Below are positions 36,113 through 44,752 of a stretch of 64,000 nt of DNA, one piece after another. A program made the translations under genes and the position numbers. Source of the DNA: Rhodanobacter sp. ANJX3 (GTDB lineage: Bacteria > Pseudomonadota > Gammaproteobacteria > Xanthomonadales > Rhodanobacteraceae); NCBI RefSeq assembly GCF_014200755.1, contig NZ_JACHCM010000002.1, positions 620,001 to 684,000 on the forward strand. The letters are read 5' to 3'. Below the pieces are notes generated by a model that worked only from the letters and a program-made list of their open reading frames with translations, made no database searches and had not been told where the DNA came from. Positions within the stretch are counted from its first letter, which is position 1, and every line of letters begins with the position of its first letter.

Positions 36113-36188
36113 GCTCCCTTCGTCTAGTGGCCTAGGACACTGCCCTCTCAAGGCGGGAACACGAGTTCGAGTCTCGTAGGGAGCACCA
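36113..36188 (+). tRNA. tRNA-Glu (anticodon CTC)
   Basis: A 76-nt gene with encoded CCA. The 7-bp acceptor stem pairs GCTCCCT (36113-36119) with AGGGAGC (36178-36184), followed by discriminator A and CCA. The anticodon loop CTCTCAA gives anticodon CTC, decoding GAG. The T-arm has the standard TTCGAGT loop. It is a single tRNA with its own promoter, divergent from pcnB. Confidence 0.95.
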
Positions 36189-36324
36189 TTTGTTTTTGCG
36201 ATCGTCCATGATCGCCGTCTATGCCTTGACCGGCAGCTTGCAGCTCTCGCCGGAACGTGGGGATCAGAAGCGGCCATCCATGGCCGCACTCTTCACAAAA
36301 GCAGCTTCATCTGGCGGGTAACTC

Positions 36325-36648
36325 ATGACCTTTGTTGTCATCGACAACTGCATCAAGTGCAAATACACCGACTGCGTCGAAGTCTGCCCGGTCGACGCTT
36401 TCCACGAAGGCCCCAATTTTCTTGTGATCGACCCGGACGAGTGCATCGACTGCACATTGTGCGAGCCGGAATGCCCGATCAATGCGATCTATCCGGAAGA
36501 CGACGTGCCGGCCGGTCAGGAGTCGTTCGTCGCCCTCAACGCGGAGCTCGCCAAGGGCTGGCCGGTGATCACCGAGCGCAAGGATGCTCCTGCTGACGCG
36601 AAGGACTGGGAAAACAAACCCGGCAAGCTCGACCTGCTTCAGCGCTGA
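36325..36648 (+). CDS. fdxA: Ferredoxin FdxA, 7-Fe type
   Basis: Small electron carrier of 107 residues. The N-terminus carries [14 protein letters not shown] and the second cluster motif [13 protein letters not shown], giving one [3Fe-4S] and one [4Fe-4S] cluster as in the Azotobacter-type ferredoxin. The C-terminal extension (about residues 60-107) is usual for FdxA. GGCGGG precedes ATG 36325. It lies 137 bp after the tRNA and is closed by a strong terminator. Confidence 0.95.
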   Translation: MTFVVIDNCIKCKYTDCVEVCPVDAFHEGPNFLVIDPDECIDCTLCEPECPINAIYPEDDVPAGQESFVALNAELAKGWPVITERKDAPADAKDWENKPGKLDLLQR

Positions 36649-36671
36649 CGTTCTCCCCGCATTGCAAAACG

Positions 36672-36703
36672 AAAAAAGCCGCCCTCTCGATGGCGGCTTT
36701 TTT
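36672..36703. terminator. Bidirectional rho-independent terminator between fdxA and bamC
   Basis: The stem GCCGCC/GGCGGC is extended by A6 on one side and T6 on the other, with an 8-nt loop, so it can act on transcripts from both convergent genes. It starts 23 bp after the fdxA stop. Confidence 0.9.
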
Positions 36704-36744
36704 GTCGCTCCCCCGCACCATCACGATGCAGGGCAAGCACCGGT

Positions 36745-37347
36745 TTATTTGTCTTTCTTCTTGCCCAGTTTCGTCCTGAGCGCATCGACCACTTTGATCA
36801 CCGCAGGCGCATCGCCCTGAGCCCGCACTTCACTGGCTTCCGTACCGCTGCTGTCGATCATGATCTGCACCGGATGCGTGGTCGAACCGGCCGCATCCGT
36901 GGGCACCGGCGCGCTCTTCTTGAACATGCCGAAGAAGCCCTTCTTTTTCTGCTGAATCACGGCGTTGGGCACGCTAACCGTATAGGTGCGGGTGGCATCG
37001 TCGTGCGCCGTCACCTGGCCAAGGCTGCCGTCAGCCAGCTGGGCACCGACCTGCTTGTAGGCGTCGTCGACGTTACCGGTCATGACGAAGCCATCGGTGA
37101 TCGCACCGGCCGAACCACCGTTGACGCTGGCCGTCGCCCCGTTGGACGTGGGCTGGTTGCCACCCGGCGGCGGAATCACCAGTGCCGCCGTGGTCGTGGG
37201 GCGATCGAGCTGCGGCGGAATCTCCAGCGGCGACTCCTGCTGGGCGGTGTCCCACGCCTTGTGCGAGCGGAACATGCCGCAGCCGGAGAGCAGCAGACCA
37301 CTGAGGGCCAGAAGCGGCAGGGCCACGAGGAGTGGTGTTTTCTTCAT
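36745..37347 (-). CDS. BamC-like outer-membrane assembly lipoprotein
   Basis: A 200-residue lipoprotein with signal peptide and lipobox LLSGC (Cys23). The N-terminal segment SHKAWDTAQQESPLEIPPQLDRP matches the extended BamD-binding region of BamC. The rest is a single shorter helix-grip-like domain, well below the 344 residues of E. coli BamC, with a lysine-rich KKKGFFGMF and a basic C-terminus. Its place directly downstream of dapA, as in E. coli, supports the BamC assignment. It would act in the BAM complex at the outer membrane. Confidence 0.75.
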   Translation of the reverse strand: MKKTPLLVALPLLALSGLLLSGCGMFRSHKAWDTAQQESPLEIPPQLDRPTTTAALVIPPPGGNQPTSNGATASVNGGSAGAITDGFVMTGNVDDAYKQVGAQLADGSLGQVTAHDDATRTYTVSVPNAVIQQKKKGFFGMFKKSAPVPTDAAGSTTHPVQIMIDSSGTEASEVRAQGDAPAVIKVVDALRTKLGKKKDK

Positions 37348-37381
37348 GTAATCGGATTCCGTGAGAAAGTTCAGACAGCCG

Positions 37382-38278
37382 TCAAGCAGCGGCAGTCGCC
37401 AAGGATGCCAGACTGGACAGCGCTTGGTGCAATCGGGCGCGATCCGGACCGTCGTTCAATTCAACCAGAGGCAACCTTGGCACAGCCAAGCCCAGCCCCA
37501 AAACCGGCAATCCGGCCTTTACCGCAATCGGGTTCGGCGCACAGTCCAGTGCCTGCACCAGCGGACTCAGCGCGGCATCGCAGCGCGCCGTTTGCGCCGT
37601 GTCGCCGGCAAGCGCCGCATCGCAAAGTGCCCTGAAAGCCTGGGGCACAAGATTGACCACCACCGATATTGTACCGCCCGCACCCGCCAGCATGGCGGCA
37701 CCGGCCGATGCGTCGTCGCCGGAGAGATAGACGAAATCCGGGCTCACAAGTTCCGCGAGGGCGTCAATACGCTCGCGATCGCCGCGCGCCTCCTTGATGC
37801 CGATGATGGCCGGATGATCGCGCAGGCTAGCCACGGTCTCCGGCAGCAGATCGCTGCCGGTGCGGCTTGGCACGTTGTACATCAGCACCGGCAGCTCGCC
37901 GTGATCAGCCACGTCGAGAAAATGCCGACGCATACCCTCCTGGGTCGGGCGGACGTAATACGGCACCACGACCAGCGCGGCATCGACGCCCGAGGCCTTG
38001 GCACGACGGGTCAACGCGATGGTTTTGGCCGTACCCGCCTCGCCGGTGCCGGCAATCACCGGCACCCGTCCGGCGACGCGCTCCACCGCGTACGCCAGCA
38101 GCCGATCGAATTCGTCGTGCTCCAGCATATGCGCTTCGCCGGTCGACCCGGCCACCACCAGCGCCTGCGTGCCGCCAGCCAGCTGAAAGTCGATCAGCCG
38201 GCCGAAAGCCGGCAGATCGAGCGCGCCGTCTGCCGTGAAAGGGGTAACCAGCGCGCAAATACTTCCGCGAATGTTCAA
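37382..38278 (-). CDS. dapA: 4-hydroxy-tetrahydrodipicolinate synthase
   Basis: Condenses pyruvate with aspartate semialdehyde in the lysine/diaminopimelate pathway. The barrel shows GSICALVTPF at the start, the GSTGEAHML loop, Tyr in MYNVPSRTG and the Schiff-base Lys in IGIKEARGD. The start is uncertain: TTG 38278 (giving (M)NIRGS, 298 residues) fits the family length and has GGAG upstream with long spacing, while GTG 38308 would add 10 residues. It precedes bamC by 34 bp and diverges from gcvR, the classical gammaproteobacterial arrangement. Confidence 0.93.
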   Translation of the reverse strand: MNIRGSICALVTPFTADGALDLPAFGRLIDFQLAGGTQALVVAGSTGEAHMLEHDEFDRLLAYAVERVAGRVPVIAGTGEAGTAKTIALTRRAKASGVDAALVVVPYYVRPTQEGMRRHFLDVADHGELPVLMYNVPSRTGSDLLPETVASLRDHPAIIGIKEARGDRERIDALAELVSPDFVYLSGDDASAGAAMLAGAGGTISVVVNLVPQAFRALCDAALAGDTAQTARCDAALSPLVQALDCAPNPIAVKAGLPVLGLGLAVPRLPLVELNDGPDRARLHQALSSLASLATAAA

Positions 38279-38413
38279 GAATCGATTCCGCTCCTGGGCA
38301 GAACGCACATGTTACTGGCGGCTTCACAAGGCCGGCAAGTAAACCCGATAGAGTAATCTCCCGATTCCGCACCGCGCGGCTTGCTGCCCATACCGTCACC
38401 AGGTGGATTTTTT

Positions 38414-38977
38414 TTGAAACACTCTTCCGCTTCCGCCCATGCCAGCAACGACAACCAGCTGCTGATCCACGCGCTTACCCCCTCGACCAAATCCCCGCTG
38501 CTGGCGCTGGCCAAGCGCATCGCCGACGCCGGCTGCAACCTTACCGAGTCGCGAGTTTCCAGCGTTGGCACCGAGGTATCGCTGATGCTGCTGGCCAGCG
38601 GCGCGTGGGATGCGCTGGCCAAACTCGAAACCGCGCTGACCAAGCTGGCCCGCGACGAAAGCCTGCGGCTGGTGCAGTACCGTACCGGACCGCGCGAAAA
38701 CAGCTCGCATCTGCTGCCGTATCTGGTGGAAGTGGTGGCTGCCGACCGGCCCGGCATCGTGGTGCGTATCGTGGAATTTTTTACCCAGCATGGCATCAGC
38801 GTCGAACAGCTGAACTCCACTCGCTATCAGGCCATGCAAACCGGGGCCGAGATGTTCCAGGCCCAGTTCACCATTGGCGTGCCGTCGGAAATCCACATTG
38901 CCGCGCTGCGCGACGATTTCCTCGAACTGTGCGACGGGCTGAACCTCGACGCGATCATGGATCCGGTGAAATTCTGA
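38414..38977 (+). CDS. gcvR: Glycine cleavage system repressor-like ACT protein GcvR
   Basis: A 187-residue protein with two ACT domains: residues about 12-80 (LLIHALTPSTKSPLLALAKRIADAGCNL) and about 100-180 (LVEVVAADRPGIVVRIVEFFTQHGISVEQL). In E. coli GcvR restrains GcvA at the gcv operon. The start is TTG 38414 with AGGTGG seven bases before; an earlier in-frame TTG at 38381 lacks an SD. It is divergent from dapA and upstream of bcp, as in E. coli. Confidence 0.88.
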   Translation: MKHSSASAHASNDNQLLIHALTPSTKSPLLALAKRIADAGCNLTESRVSSVGTEVSLMLLASGAWDALAKLETALTKLARDESLRLVQYRTGPRENSSHLLPYLVEVVAADRPGIVVRIVEFFTQHGISVEQLNSTRYQAMQTGAEMFQAQFTIGVPSEIHIAALRDDFLELCDGLNLDAIMDPVKF

Positions 38978-39275
38978 AACTCACCCGGCCGTTGAGCATC
39001 GCGCGATAACGGCCGGCTGACAAGGACTGTTATCTGCAGTCACGCACGCGCTAGTCTAGCCCCGGGACTTCAGAGGGACGTTGCATTGCAGCCAGCCCAT
39101 CGATTCACGCGGTCAGCCAACGGCGCACCAGTCGCTGCATCGGCGACACCGTCACTCCAGGCCGCTGCCGTTCGCCCGCAACCCTTCGCTGTTCGCAAGC
39201 CCTCCATCCTCTGTTCCGATTCCATTTTCCTCAAAAACATCGATCACGGTGACGTCTCACCGTGCCGGAGTAACC

Positions 39276-39737
39276 ATGCCCGAGCTCGGCAAGAAACTTC
39301 CCCCACTGAAAGGCCAGGTCAGCGACGGCAGCGAGTTGCAGCTGGCCAGCCTCAAAGGCCAGTGGGTGGTCGTGTATTTCTATCCCAAGGACAGCACCCC
39401 CGGCTGCACCACTGAAGCGAAGGATTTTCGCGACTTGTACCCCGAATTTCGCAAACGCCATGCCGAGGTCATCGGCGTATCGCGCGACTCGCTGAAATCG
39501 CACGCCAACTTCAGCGCAAAACAGGAATTGCCGTTTCCGCTGATTTCCGACACCGACGAAGCCTGGTGCCGGGCCTTCGACGTCATCCACGAAAAAGTGC
39601 TGTACGGCAAGCGCCACATGGGCATCGTGCGCAGCACGTTCCTGATCGATCCCGATGGCAAGCTCAGCAAGGAGTGGCGCGGCGTCAAAGTAACCGGACA
39701 CGCGCAAGCCGTGCTCGACGCCATTGCGTCCAAGTGA
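39276..39737 (+). CDS. bcp: Thioredoxin-dependent peroxiredoxin, Bcp/PrxQ family
   Basis: Reduces hydroperoxides, here probably as a 1-Cys form. The 153-residue protein has the peroxidatic Cys44 in PKDSTPGCTTEA. The resolving Cys five residues later in E. coli is Lys49 here, and the alternative helix position used by Xanthomonas PrxQ is Ser80 (ANFSAKQ). Cys98 (AWCRAF) matches a Cys also present in E. coli. GGAG precedes ATG 39276; the longer upstream frame has no coding character. It follows gcvR by about 300 bp of non-coding sequence. Confidence 0.92.
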   Translation: MPELGKKLPPLKGQVSDGSELQLASLKGQWVVVYFYPKDSTPGCTTEAKDFRDLYPEFRKRHAEVIGVSRDSLKSHANFSAKQELPFPLISDTDEAWCRAFDVIHEKVLYGKRHMGIVRSTFLIDPDGKLSKEWRGVKVTGHAQAVLDAIASK

Positions 39738-39867
39738 ACTTCGCCCGAGCTTACGTTTTCAAAGTCACGGCAGCCCGGCGTCGCCGCGCCGGTCGCCGCG
39801 ACTATCCGACGGCGGCAAACCAGCCGCCGTTACTGCGCCAACCACCCACCAGCGAGGACTCTTCCGC

Positions 39868-41247
39868 ATGACCGGAAGCACGCGAATCTACGCTCTCGAC
39901 ACCAACGTCCTGCTGCATGACCCGACCTCGCTGTTCCGCTTCGCGGAGCACGACGTCTTTATCCCGATGACCGTGCTGGAGGAACTGGACGAAAAAAAGA
40001 AAGGCGCCTCGGAGGTTTCCCGCAACGGCCGACAGGTCAGCCGGTTTCTCAACGAACTGATCGAGCGCGGCAAGGGCCACAACCTCAACGAGGGCCTGGA
40101 GCTTTCCAACCCGCAAGGCATCAATCTCAAGCGCGACAACGCGGTGGGCAGGCTTTATTTCGAGCAGCGCCTCAGCGCCAATCGCGGCAAGGCCGACAAC
40201 CAGATTCTCGCCTCGGTGATGGAGCTGCGCGATCAGCACGCCGATCGTGACGTCATCCTCGTCACCAAGGACATCAACCTTCGCATCAAGGCCAGCATCG
40301 AAGGGGTGGTCGCCGAAGATTACGAAAACGATCGCGCGCTGGACGATTTTTCGCTGCTGTATACCGGTGCCGCGGAACTGCCGGAAAACTTCTGGAACCT
40401 GCACCCCGAAGTCAAATCCTGGACCGAGCGCGGCCGCACCTTCTACAAGGTCGATCGCCACGATGACGAAGAATGGCACCCCAACCAGTGCCTGTTTTTG
40501 CCGGGCGAAAACGAGGTCGAACTGCGCGTACTGCATCTGGACGACGTCAATGCCACGCTGGTGTTGCTGGACGATCACTCGCACGCCAACCATCACGTGT
40601 GGGGCATCGGCGCACGCAACCGCGAGCAGAACTTCGCCCTCAACGCGCTGATGGACCCCGACATCGATTTCGTCACCCTGCTCGGCAACGCCGGCACCGG
40701 CAAGACCCTGCTGGCGCTGGCCGCCGGTCTGGCGCAGGTGATGGACCAGCAGCGCTATCGCGAAATCATCATGACCCGCGCGACGGTGTCCGTCGGCGAG
40801 GACATCGGGTTCCTGCCGGGCACCGAAGAAGAAAAGATGACGCCGTGGATGGGCGCGCTCACCGACAACCTCGAAGTGCTCGCCAACCCCGAAGACGGCG
40901 GCAGTTGGGGGCGCCAGGCGACCAACGACCTGCTTGCCTCGCGCATCAAGATCCGCTCGCTCAACTTTATGCGCGGACGCACCTTCCTCAGTCGCTATCT
41001 GATCATCGACGAAGCGCAGAACCTCACGCCGAAGCAGATGAAAACCCTGATCACCCGTGCCGGCCCCGGTACCAAGATCGTCTGCCTGGGCAACGTCGAG
41101 CAGATCGACACGCCCTATCTCACCGAAACCACCTCCGGCCTCACTTACGCTGTGGACCGTTTCAAGCAGTGGGAGCACTCTGCACATATCACCCTGCGGC
41201 GCGGCGAACGCTCGCGGCTGGCGGACTTTGCGGCGGAGGCGCTTTAA
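39868..41247 (+). CDS. PhoH-like ATPase with N-terminal PIN domain
   Basis: A 459-residue PhoH2-type protein. Residues about 5-140 form a PIN ribonuclease domain (YALDTNVLLHD, with acidic residues in FIPMTVLEELD and NQILASVME). Residues about 250-459 form a PhoH P-loop ATPase with Walker A LGNAGTGKTLLAL, FLPGTEEEKM and Walker B LIIDEAQN. PhoH2 proteins have been linked to RNA unwinding and cleavage. GAGGA precedes ATG 39868. Despite the name, nothing here ties it to the phoBR genes at 46.5 kb. Confidence 0.93.
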   Translation: MTGSTRIYALDTNVLLHDPTSLFRFAEHDVFIPMTVLEELDEKKKGASEVSRNGRQVSRFLNELIERGKGHNLNEGLELSNPQGINLKRDNAVGRLYFEQRLSANRGKADNQILASVMELRDQHADRDVILVTKDINLRIKASIEGVVAEDYENDRALDDFSLLYTGAAELPENFWNLHPEVKSWTERGRTFYKVDRHDDEEWHPNQCLFLPGENEVELRVLHLDDVNATLVLLDDHSHANHHVWGIGARNREQNFALNALMDPDIDFVTLLGNAGTGKTLLALAAGLAQVMDQQRYREIIMTRATVSVGEDIGFLPGTEEEKMTPWMGALTDNLEVLANPEDGGSWGRQATNDLLASRIKIRSLNFMRGRTFLSRYLIIDEAQNLTPKQMKTLITRAGPGTKIVCLGNVEQIDTPYLTETTSGLTYAVDRFKQWEHSAHITLRRGERSRLADFAAEAL

Positions 41248-41268
41248 AGGCGGAGAACGGGGGAAAGC

Positions 41269-41284
41269 GGACTACGGCTAGTCC
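41269..41284 (+). terminator. Weak hairpin after the PhoH-like gene
   Basis: Perfect 6-bp stem GGACTA/TAGTCC with loop CGGC, 22 bp after the stop codon. There is no T-run, so termination here would need another factor. Confidence 0.3.
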
Positions 41285-41405
41285 GTGATTCCGCTCCTTA
41301 GTTCCTCGTAACTAATAAAATGAGCACTGCGCGCACTTCCAAGGATCGCGCAGCTTTACCGCAAGTTATTGATCTAAAAATTTAAAATGGACTTTCAATG
41401 TGGCC
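41285..41405. other. AT-rich spacer upstream of the small membrane ORF
   Basis: This stretch, with the following small ORF, is visibly AT-richer than its surroundings (for example CTAAAAATTTAAAATGG at 41374-41390). It may contain a promoter for the small ORF, but no good -35/-10 pair can be fixed. No larger gene is present between the PhoH-like gene and the hydroxylase gene. Confidence 0.4.
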
Positions 41406-41531
41406 ATGTATTTACCTCTACTAATCGATTTTCTGTGCCTGGTTTTCGGTCTTGCCTTGGTTATCTCCGGGATAAGGCTATTTTGGATCGGAGGTAGCTA
41501 CCTTAAGAAAAAGATGAAATCTCTGCCGTAA
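41406..41531 (+). CDS. Candidate 41-residue single-span membrane protein
   Basis: ORF from ATG 41406 to TAA 41531. The peptide has a continuous hydrophobic stretch of about 20 residues (LLIDFLCLVFGLALVISGI), then LFWIGGSYL and a basic tail KKKMK, consistent with one inner-membrane helix with a cytoplasmic C-terminus. The SD is weak. Evidence for coding is the clean membrane-protein pattern without polar interruptions inside an otherwise gene-free, AT-rich gap. No family is recognised. Chance hydrophobicity in AT-rich DNA is the main alternative. Confidence 0.45.
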   Translation: MYLPLLIDFLCLVFGLALVISGIRLFWIGGSYLKKKMKSLP

Positions 41532-41640
41532 TTTTTAGCGCGCCCATCTGGATCCGCTCAAGGCTGAAGAGGCAGTCATGGTTGCTGGGGGCAAGCGAGT
41601 ACAATGATGTTTATCGGCTCTGACGGTTCTAACTGCCTAC

Positions 41641-42597
41641 ATGATCTTTACCCCGCGACTTGTCTTGTTGGCGCTATTCGCCTTCTTTGCGCTGTGCGTG
41701 CTGCTCGTGCACCTGCGAGGGCGCGTGCGGCTGCGGTTCGATCGGCAGTTGGTGGATCATTCGGCGGTTTTCGCCCCTTACAACCTCTTGATGTACGCCT
41801 TCTCGGCAGTGCCGGCGCGGCCGATTCTCGATCGCCGCGGTTTCCCCCAGCTCGACTTGCTGCAGGCCAACTGGCGCGTGATACGCGACGAAGCCATGCA
41901 TCTGTTCGACGAAGGCTATATCCGAGCGGCGGCGAAAAATGACGACGCCAGCTTCAACAGCTTTTTCAAGCAGGGCTGGAAGCGCTTTTATCTGAAGTGG
42001 TACGGCGAGCCGCTGGCCTCGGCCGAAACGCTCTGCCCCAATACAGTGGCGCTGCTGAAGTCGATCCCCAGCGTCAAGGCGGCCATGTTCGCGTTGTTGC
42101 CACCGGGTGCCAAGCTCAACCCCCATCGCGACCCCTTCGCCGGTTCCCTGCGCTACCACCTGGGGCTGATCACGCCCAATTCGCCGGCCTGCCGCATTTT
42201 CGTCGATGGCCACGAGCACGCGTGGGGCGACGGCAAGGACGTGGTATTCGACGAAACCTACGTGCACTGGGCCGAAAACGGCACCGACCAGACTCGGGTG
42301 ATCCTGTTCGCCGACGTCGAGCGCCCCTTGCGCACGCGCTGGATGAACGCGATCAACCATCGCGTAGGCGCCTTCATGGGCAGCATCACCGCATCGCCAA
42401 ACTCGGATACGGACACGGAGAAAACCGGCTTCATCAACCGCATGTTCGCGCTGAGCAAGCGCAAAGGCGATTCGTCGAACTCGTTCAAGGCGCGCTTCAA
42501 GAGCCGCCACAAGAAAGTCTACAAAGGCCTCAAATACTTCGGCATCGTTATGATGATCTGGCTGATCTTTCTTGCGCCCTGGCCAATCTTTCGCTGA
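41641..42597 (+). CDS. LpxO-like aspartyl/asparaginyl beta-hydroxylase
   Basis: Iron- and 2-oxoglutarate-dependent oxygenase of 318 residues, probably hydroxylating a lipid A acyl chain at the inner membrane. A transmembrane helix occupies residues about 5-24, the cupin core has the metal-binding NPHRDPF and VHWAENGTDQTRVILFAD, and a second hydrophobic helix lies at the C-terminus (IVMMIWLIFLAPWPIF). This two-helix layout is that of LpxO proteins. ATG 41641 lacks a strong SD. A terminator follows. Confidence 0.85.
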   Translation: MIFTPRLVLLALFAFFALCVLLVHLRGRVRLRFDRQLVDHSAVFAPYNLLMYAFSAVPARPILDRRGFPQLDLLQANWRVIRDEAMHLFDEGYIRAAAKNDDASFNSFFKQGWKRFYLKWYGEPLASAETLCPNTVALLKSIPSVKAAMFALLPPGAKLNPHRDPFAGSLRYHLGLITPNSPACRIFVDGHEHAWGDGKDVVFDETYVHWAENGTDQTRVILFADVERPLRTRWMNAINHRVGAFMGSITASPNSDTDTEKTGFINRMFALSKRKGDSSNSFKARFKSRHKKVYKGLKYFGIVMMIWLIFLAPWPIFR

Positions 42598-42630
42598 ATG
42601 AAGTTCTGAGGCGACTGCATATTCACCAAG

Positions 42631-42667
42631 AAAAAAGCCGCGGATGGCTCCGCGGCTTTTTCTTTTT
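42631..42667. terminator. Terminator between the LpxO-like gene and icd
   Basis: The 8-bp stem GCCGCGGA/TCCGCGGC with a 4-nt loop is flanked by A6 on the left and T5-C-T5 on the right, so it can serve both convergent genes. Confidence 0.88.
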
Positions 42668-42692
42668 GGACGGCTAAACCGCAGACGTCAAC

Positions 42693-43706
42693 TCAGCCCT
42701 TGAGACGCTTGACGATGGCGTCCGCAAAGCTGTCGGTGCTGCCCTTACCACCCAGATCCGGCGTAATCTGATCGCGGTCGTTTTCCACCGCGGCACGAAT
42801 CGCCGCGCGCAGCTGATTGCCCTTGGCGACCATGTCCAGATAATCCAGCATGTCGGCGGCGGCGAGCAGCAGAGCGCAGGGGTTGGCAATACCGCGACCG
42901 GCGATATCCGGCGCCGAACCGTGCACGGCTTCGAAGATCGCCGCGTTGATGCCGATGTTGTCGCCCGGCGCCAGACCCAGGCCACCGACCAGACCCGCGC
43001 ACAGGTCGGAGAGGATGTCGCCGAACAGATTCGTGGTCACGATCACGTCGAACTGATGCGGATTCATCACCAGCTGCATGCAGGTGTTGTCCACGATCAT
43101 CTCGTTGAACTCGATCTGCGGATATTCCTTGGCGATTTCACGCGCCACGTTGAGAAACAGGCCGGTGCTGGTCTTGAGGATGTTCGCCTTGTGCACGGCG
43201 GTGATCTTCTTGCGGCCTTTCTTCACCGCCATCTCGAACGCGTAACGCACGATGCGGGTGCTGCCCTTGCGCGTATTGCGGATGATCGACTGAGCGATCT
43301 CGCCATCTTCGGAGAGCGTCTGGCCTTCGGCGAGATACGCGCCCTCGGTGTTTTCGCGCACCGTAATGATGTCGATATTCTCGTAGCGCGACTTGGTACC
43401 GGGAAAACTGATCGCCGGACGCACATTGGCGTACAGGTCGAAATGCCGGCGCAGGGTCACGTTGACGGAGGTGAAGCCACCGCCGATCGGCGTGGTCAGC
43501 GGGCCTTTCAGCGCCACCTTGTGCTTACCGATGACTTCCAGGGTCGAGGCCGGTAGCAGGTCGCCGTGCTTTTCCAGCGCAACCATGCCGGCATCGACAA
43601 AGTCATACGTCAGATTACAATCGAGCGCATCGAGCACGCGCAGCGTAGCTGTCATGATCTCCGGGCCAATGCCATCACCGGCGATCACAGCAATCGTCTT
43701 GCTCAT
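42693..43706 (-). CDS. icd: Isocitrate dehydrogenase, short NAD-type
   Basis: Oxidatively decarboxylates isocitrate in the citric acid cycle. At 337 residues it is the compact form also found in Xanthomonas. The phosphate/substrate loop is [13 protein letters not shown] near 117-129, the catalytic residues lie in RYAFE and VHKANI, and the metal Asp is in NLFGDILSD. The coenzyme loop reads HGSAPDIAG with Asp267-Ile268, the pattern of NAD-specific members (NADP enzymes have Lys-Tyr). AAGGAG precedes ATG 43706; an upstream extension to 43913 is rejected. Confidence 0.92.
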   Translation of the reverse strand: MSKTIAVIAGDGIGPEIMTATLRVLDALDCNLTYDFVDAGMVALEKHGDLLPASTLEVIGKHKVALKGPLTTPIGGGFTSVNVTLRRHFDLYANVRPAISFPGTKSRYENIDIITVRENTEGAYLAEGQTLSEDGEIAQSIIRNTRKGSTRIVRYAFEMAVKKGRKKITAVHKANILKTSTGLFLNVAREIAKEYPQIEFNEMIVDNTCMQLVMNPHQFDVIVTTNLFGDILSDLCAGLVGGLGLAPGDNIGINAAIFEAVHGSAPDIAGRGIANPCALLLAAADMLDYLDMVAKGNQLRAAIRAAVENDRDQITPDLGGKGSTDSFADAIVKRLKG

Positions 43707-43954
43707 GGGGAAACTCCTTGAAACGGGGAATCGAGCAGCGCACGCAGGGGGAGGAAGAAACAAAGGCGGCGCTGATAACCTGTCGATTATCGCCGATGTG
43801 GCGCGATGCGGCCAGTGCGGGGGTTCGCTTCGGTGCTGAAAATACTCGCACGCAGCGTTGCAAAAAGGCGCATGGGCGCGGAACGACCACCCGGTGAAAG
43901 CCAGACGACACAAGGCCTTCCCGATAAATACGCCTTACCGCGCCTGCCGAAAGA

Positions 43955-43973
43955 GGCCGCGCGAAGCGCGGCC
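43955..43973 (-). terminator. Hairpin after the CMD-family gene
   Basis: A perfect 8-bp GC-rich stem (GGCCGCGC/GCGCGGCC) with a GAA loop, 10 bp after the minus-strand stop codon and followed by CTCTTTC. The T-tract is poor, so efficiency is uncertain. Confidence 0.55.
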
Positions 43974-43982
43974 CTCGAACGA

Positions 43983-44369
43983 TTAATTGGTCGAGTGATC
44001 CGCACAACCGGCAGCATCGCTGGCCGCGCCGGCTTCGAGCTTGTCTAGCAGATCGACGCCGCGGCGCAGATGCGGAATCACGATGGAGCCGCCGACGACG
44101 AGAGCCACGCTGAATACCTCGAAGAACTCGTTGCGCTGCACGCCGGCTTCCTTGCACTGGGCGATGTGGTAACTGATGCAGTCATCGCAACGCAGCACCA
44201 TCGACGCCACCAGGCCCAGCATCTCCTTGGTTTTGACGTCCAGCGCGCCGGCCTTGTAGGTCTGCGTGTCAAGCGCGAAGAACCGGCGGACGACCTGATT
44301 GTCCTCGGCAAGAATGCGGTCGTTCATACGCTGGCGAAATTCGCTGAACTCGGCGAGGCTGTCGCTCAT
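43983..44369 (-). CDS. AhpD/carboxymuconolactone decarboxylase-family protein
   Basis: A 128-residue helical protein with the redox motif RCDDCISYHIAQC, the CxxC plus downstream His typical of AhpD-like thiol proteins rather than of true carboxymuconolactone decarboxylase. AhpD proteins act as disulfide reductants for peroxiredoxins. The ATG overlaps the glutaredoxin stop by 4 bp, so the pair is co-translated, which suggests a shared thiol-redox job. No substrate can be assigned. Confidence 0.85.
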   Translation of the reverse strand: MSDSLAEFSEFRQRMNDRILAEDNQVVRRFFALDTQTYKAGALDVKTKEMLGLVASMVLRCDDCISYHIAQCKEAGVQRNEFFEVFSVALVVGGSIVIPHLRRGVDLLDKLEAGAASDAAGCADHSTN

Positions 44370-44629
44370 GCGGACAGCTCCAGCAGCTGGGTCAGCTTGC
44401 CGCTGCGATCGGCGGCGACCAGATCATCGAAGCCGCCGACGTGCTGATCGTTGATGAAAATCTGCGGCACGGTGCGCCGGCCGCCGCTGCGGGTCAGCAT
44501 GGCATCGCGCTGCACCGGGTCCGTATCGATGCGCACTTCCGTCCACTCCAGCCCCTTGGCCTTGAGCAGATTCTTGGCCGACACGCAGTACGGGCAAACG
44601 GCGGTGGAATAGACCTCGATCTTGGACAT
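44366..44629 (-). CDS. grxC: Glutaredoxin 3
   Basis: Glutathione-dependent thiol reductase of 87 residues. The active site is CPYC near residues 11-14 (YSTAVCPYC), followed by the glutathione-binding TVPQIFIN and GGFDDL. GGAG lies before ATG 44629; the extended frame to 44662 is unnecessary. It forms a two-gene operon with the CMD-family protein downstream. Confidence 0.93.
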   Translation of the reverse strand: MSKIEVYSTAVCPYCVSAKNLLKAKGLEWTEVRIDTDPVQRDAMLTRSGGRRTVPQIFINDQHVGGFDDLVAADRSGKLTQLLELSA

Positions 44630-44752
44630 GACGACACTCCGGAACGGTAGGAACGATGGCAATTATTTGGGGGCAGACGCGCCGCGGCTCAAGCCTTCGT
44701 CGGCGGGAACCGCTGCAATCCGGCGCGGTCTCGGTGGTATTGTCGCTTACCT

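Noticed and set aside
39802..41187. 461-codon minus-strand ORF opposite the PhoH-like gene
   Set aside because: Antisense shadow; the plus strand has intact PIN and P-loop motifs.
43675..44157. 160-codon minus-strand ORF between icd and the CMD-family gene
   Set aside because: Overlaps both real genes in another frame and contains the hairpin at 43955; no homology evident.
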